Below are positions 5,503-6,867 of a stretch of DNA of 6,867 nt, one piece after another. The DNA is from Candidatus Liptonbacteria bacterium RIFCSPLOWO2_01_FULL_53_13 (GTDB lineage: Bacteria > Patescibacteriota > Minisyncoccia > UBA6257 > 2-01-FULL-56-20). The first letter of the stretch is position 1; every line of letters starts with the position of its first letter. The notes beneath the pieces are model-generated. The model had not been told where the DNA came from and did no database searches. It saw nothing but the letters and a program-made list of their open reading frames with translations. Both the position numbers and the translations under genes were made by a program. The DNA lies in assembly GCA_001818895.1 (NCBI GenBank), contig MHLB01000034.1:1-6867 (forward strand), in the 5' to 3' direction.

Positions 5503-6117
5503 TTATTTATGATGCTGCTCCTCGAATCGCTTGGCTACATGATTGAAGTAGTCGCGGAAATACCGTGTCATGATATGAAATACTATTCCGTGTATGCTCT
5601 CCACGAGCTCATATTCTCCCTTCGGCGTGACCACTTTGATTTTCGCGTCAGCAAGTTCATTCAGTTTTCCTCCGTCAAAGCCCGAAAGGCCGATAACCGG
5701 CACGTGCCTTGACTTCGCAAGCTCAACCGCTTTCACGATGTTCGGCGAGTTGCCGGAAGATGAGATTGCGACCACCACGTCGGAATCCTGCAAATAATTC
5801 CTGAGGGGGCCAACGAACACCATATCATAGCCAAGGTCGTTCGCCCATGCGGTAAGTTCGGACTCGGTTGAAGGCAGGCGCACCGCCTGGAATTTCCTGC
5901 TCTCTTTTTCAAGATGATTGCTGAATACGGTCTTGTTGAAATCAGAGACCCAATGCGTGGCGAGCGCGAGCGAGCCCCCGTTCCCGAACACATAGATTCT
6001 CCCATCGCGTTCGTAGCACGCGTGCAGAATATTGATCGCTTTTGCGATCTCTTCTGCCGGGAGATTCCGCAAGGCAACCTCTGCCTGCTCTGCGAATTTT
6101 TTAATATACTCTTGCAT
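5503..6117 (-). CDS. gmhA: Sedoheptulose-7-phosphate isomerase (GmhA-type SIS-domain protein)
   Basis: This 204-residue protein is a single SIS domain of the length of GmhA, which converts sedoheptulose 7-phosphate to D-glycero-D-manno-heptose 7-phosphate in the cytoplasm, usually as a tetramer. Visible features are FGNGGSLALATHWVSD (44-59), the phosphate-binding SSSGNSPNIVKAVELAK (119-135), GLSGFDGGKL (143-152) and VESIHGIVFHIM (172-183). By alignment from memory with E. coli GmhA, His180 corresponds to His176 here, Asp94 is kept in WANDLG, and catalytic Glu65 is Asp59, a change I believe occurs in other GmhA-like proteins with an NDL or SDL motif. The ATG at 6117 follows the upstream kinase stop by four bases, and the downstream kinase begins 13 bases after its stop, so it is translated from a shared message. 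No Shine-Dalgarno is visible; an AT-rich run precedes the ATG. A broader phospho-sugar isomerase role is the main alternative. Confidence 0.9.
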   Translation of the reverse strand: MQEYIKKFAEQAEVALRNLPAEEIAKAINILHACYERDGRIYVFGNGGSLALATHWVSDFNKTVFSNHLEKESRKFQAVRLPSTESELTAWANDLGYDMVFVGPLRNYLQDSDVVVAISSSGNSPNIVKAVELAKSRHVPVIGLSGFDGGKLNELADAKIKVVTPKGEYELVESIHGIVFHIMTRYFRDYFNHVAKRFEEQHHK

Positions 6118-6121
6118 TTTT

Positions 6122-6867
6122 TTATAGTGAAAGCTTGTGAAGATGGTCCGCGTTATAGAGCACTTCCGCGCCGGACTGGACGAATTTCACCGGAATTTCC
6201 CTAAACTCTTCAAGGTTGTTCGCACGCGCGACTTCGGTAACCGCTTTTCTGATTGCTTCGTGATTTTCCAGAGGCGCAAGGAACATCACGCATCCGCCAT
6301 CTCTGAACGCTTTTCCTCCCCATGCGCCATTTTTCATTCCTGCATCATAAAAGTCGTCAATAATTGAATTGGCGGTATGTGAAGCTAAACTTTTCTTTCT
6401 TGTCCACCCGGCGTGGAGCATCTCTCCAAGGCCACGGAAGTCGCCTTTCAAAAGTTTCTCTTTGAATTCGTGCACGGATTCCGCCATTTCCTGCATGGTC
6501 TTGAATTTCTCTTCGTCCCCGATATTCTTTTTCTGTTCGGTAAGCACGCTTGAGGCAAACCGCGTGATACCGGTAAAAAATACCAGCATGTGCGATTCAA
6601 GCTCCGCCCGCTTTTTATAGTCAATGAGTACCGGTTCCACATTCACCGACTCATCCGCGTTAAATTGAAGCACATTAACCCCTCCGAATGCGGCGGCATA
6701 TTGGTCCTGCTTCCCTATCGGCTCGCCCACAAGGTCAATTTCAAGCCGGCTTGCCGCTTCCGCCGCTTCTCGCTTATCAATCGCTTTCCCTTGGAATGCG
6801 TGCAGTGCTTTCATGAGCGCTACGGAAAACGACGAGGACGAACCGAGTCCCGTTTTTGAGGGCAATG
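6122..6867 (-). CDS. Second GHMP-superfamily sugar kinase, 5' end cut by the window edge, degenerate motif 3
   Basis: The reading frame is open to the right edge, so the N-terminus including motif 1 is outside the window; the first full codon here is an internal TTG. About 247 residues are seen. They start at motif 2, LPSKTGLGSSSSF, followed by SRLEIDLVGEPIGKQDQY (39-56), FFTGITRFASSVL (96-108), GWTRKKSL (153-160) and AWGGKAFRDGGCVMFLAP (181-198). All of these line up with the HddA-type kinase further down the operon, so the two are paralogues. Motif 3 is clearly altered: where the other has GGRVSGAGGGGFLF, this one has GGKAFRDGGCVMF, two residues shorter and with most glycines lost. It could be a kinase for a different sugar phosphate, a weakened enzyme or a partner subunit. 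The stop lies four bases before the gmhA start, so the genes are cotranscribed. Confidence 0.85.
   Translation of the reverse strand, partial: LPSKTGLGSSSSFSVALMKALHAFQGKAIDKREAAEAASRLEIDLVGEPIGKQDQYAAAFGGVNVLQFNADESVNVEPVLIDYKKRAELESHMLVFFTGITRFASSVLTEQKKNIGDEEKFKTMQEMAESVHEFKEKLLKGDFRGLGEMLHAGWTRKKSLASHTANSIIDDFYDAGMKNGAWGGKAFRDGGCVMFLAPLENHEAIRKAVTEVARANNLEEFREIPVKFVQSGAEVLYNADHLHKLSL

Noticed and set aside
6118..6128. TATAAA directly upstream of the gmhA start as an internal promoter.
   Set aside because: It lies only three bases from the ATG, so initiation would fall inside the start codon; it is better explained as an AT-rich gene junction.
6285..6325. A frameshift explaining the altered motif 3 of the second kinase.
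   Set aside because: The frame reads cleanly through AWGGKAFRDGGCVMFLAP and the homologous residues on both sides stay in frame; the difference is an in-frame loss of two residues plus substitutions.
6863..6865. A TTG start for the right-end kinase giving a complete 247-residue protein.
   Set aside because: It falls in the middle of GHMP motif 2 and would lack motif 1; the frame continues to the window edge, so the gene is simply cut.

Overview
The window reads as a surface-glycan (sugar-nucleotide plus export) gene cluster from a bacterium with moderate, roughly balanced base composition and the standard genetic code (TAA, TAG and TGA all serve as stops). It is densely packed: eight protein genes (one cut by the right edge) cover almost everything, the longest gap is about 117 bases, and neighbouring genes overlap at both convergent junctions. 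I saw no tRNA, rRNA, CRISPR array or insertion sequence. Several traits resemble Candidate Phyla Radiation/Patescibacteria (Parcubacteria-type) genomes: lack of clear Shine-Dalgarno motifs, promoter -10 boxes placed a few bases before start codons, A-tract/GCGC/T-tract hairpin terminators, and a small GC-rich palindrome inside a coding region. This taxonomic placement is inference, not proof.

Layout. Left end: a perfect 40-base hairpin terminator (1-40) that overlaps the 3' end of a minus-strand HxGH nucleotidyltransferase gene (18-515). A 39-base divergent gap leads to a plus-strand polytopic Wzx/MATE-like flippase (555-2072), whose end overlaps tail-to-tail by 59 bases with a minus-strand GT-A family 2 glycosyltransferase (2014-2880). 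A 117-base divergent promoter region follows, then a plus-strand HAD phosphatase (2998-3714), which overlaps by 4 bases with the end of a minus-strand operon. Read in its own direction, that operon is: second GHMP sugar kinase (6867-6122, 5' end outside the window), GmhA-type sedoheptulose-7-phosphate isomerase (6117-5503), HddA-type heptose-7-phosphate kinase (5489-4464) and HddC-type heptose-1-phosphate guanylyltransferase (4457-3711), with gaps of only 4, 13 and 6 bases.

How it works together (inference from family knowledge): GmhA makes D-glycero-D-manno-heptose 7-phosphate, HddA phosphorylates it at C1, a phosphatase removes the 7-phosphate (the classical GmhB is absent here; the HAD protein is the candidate stand-in), and HddC makes GDP-heptose. 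The GT2 enzyme could transfer this or another sugar onto a lipid-linked or surface glycan, and the flippase could export the lipid-linked product. The separate HxGH nucleotidyltransferase suggests a second activated metabolite (ADP- or CDP-linked). The most unusual points are the duplicated GHMP kinase with a degraded glycine-rich motif 3, the HAD protein with Asp-x-Glu in place of Asp-x-Asp, the palindrome-bearing insertion in the glycosyltransferase, and the terminator that also encodes the C-terminus of an enzyme.
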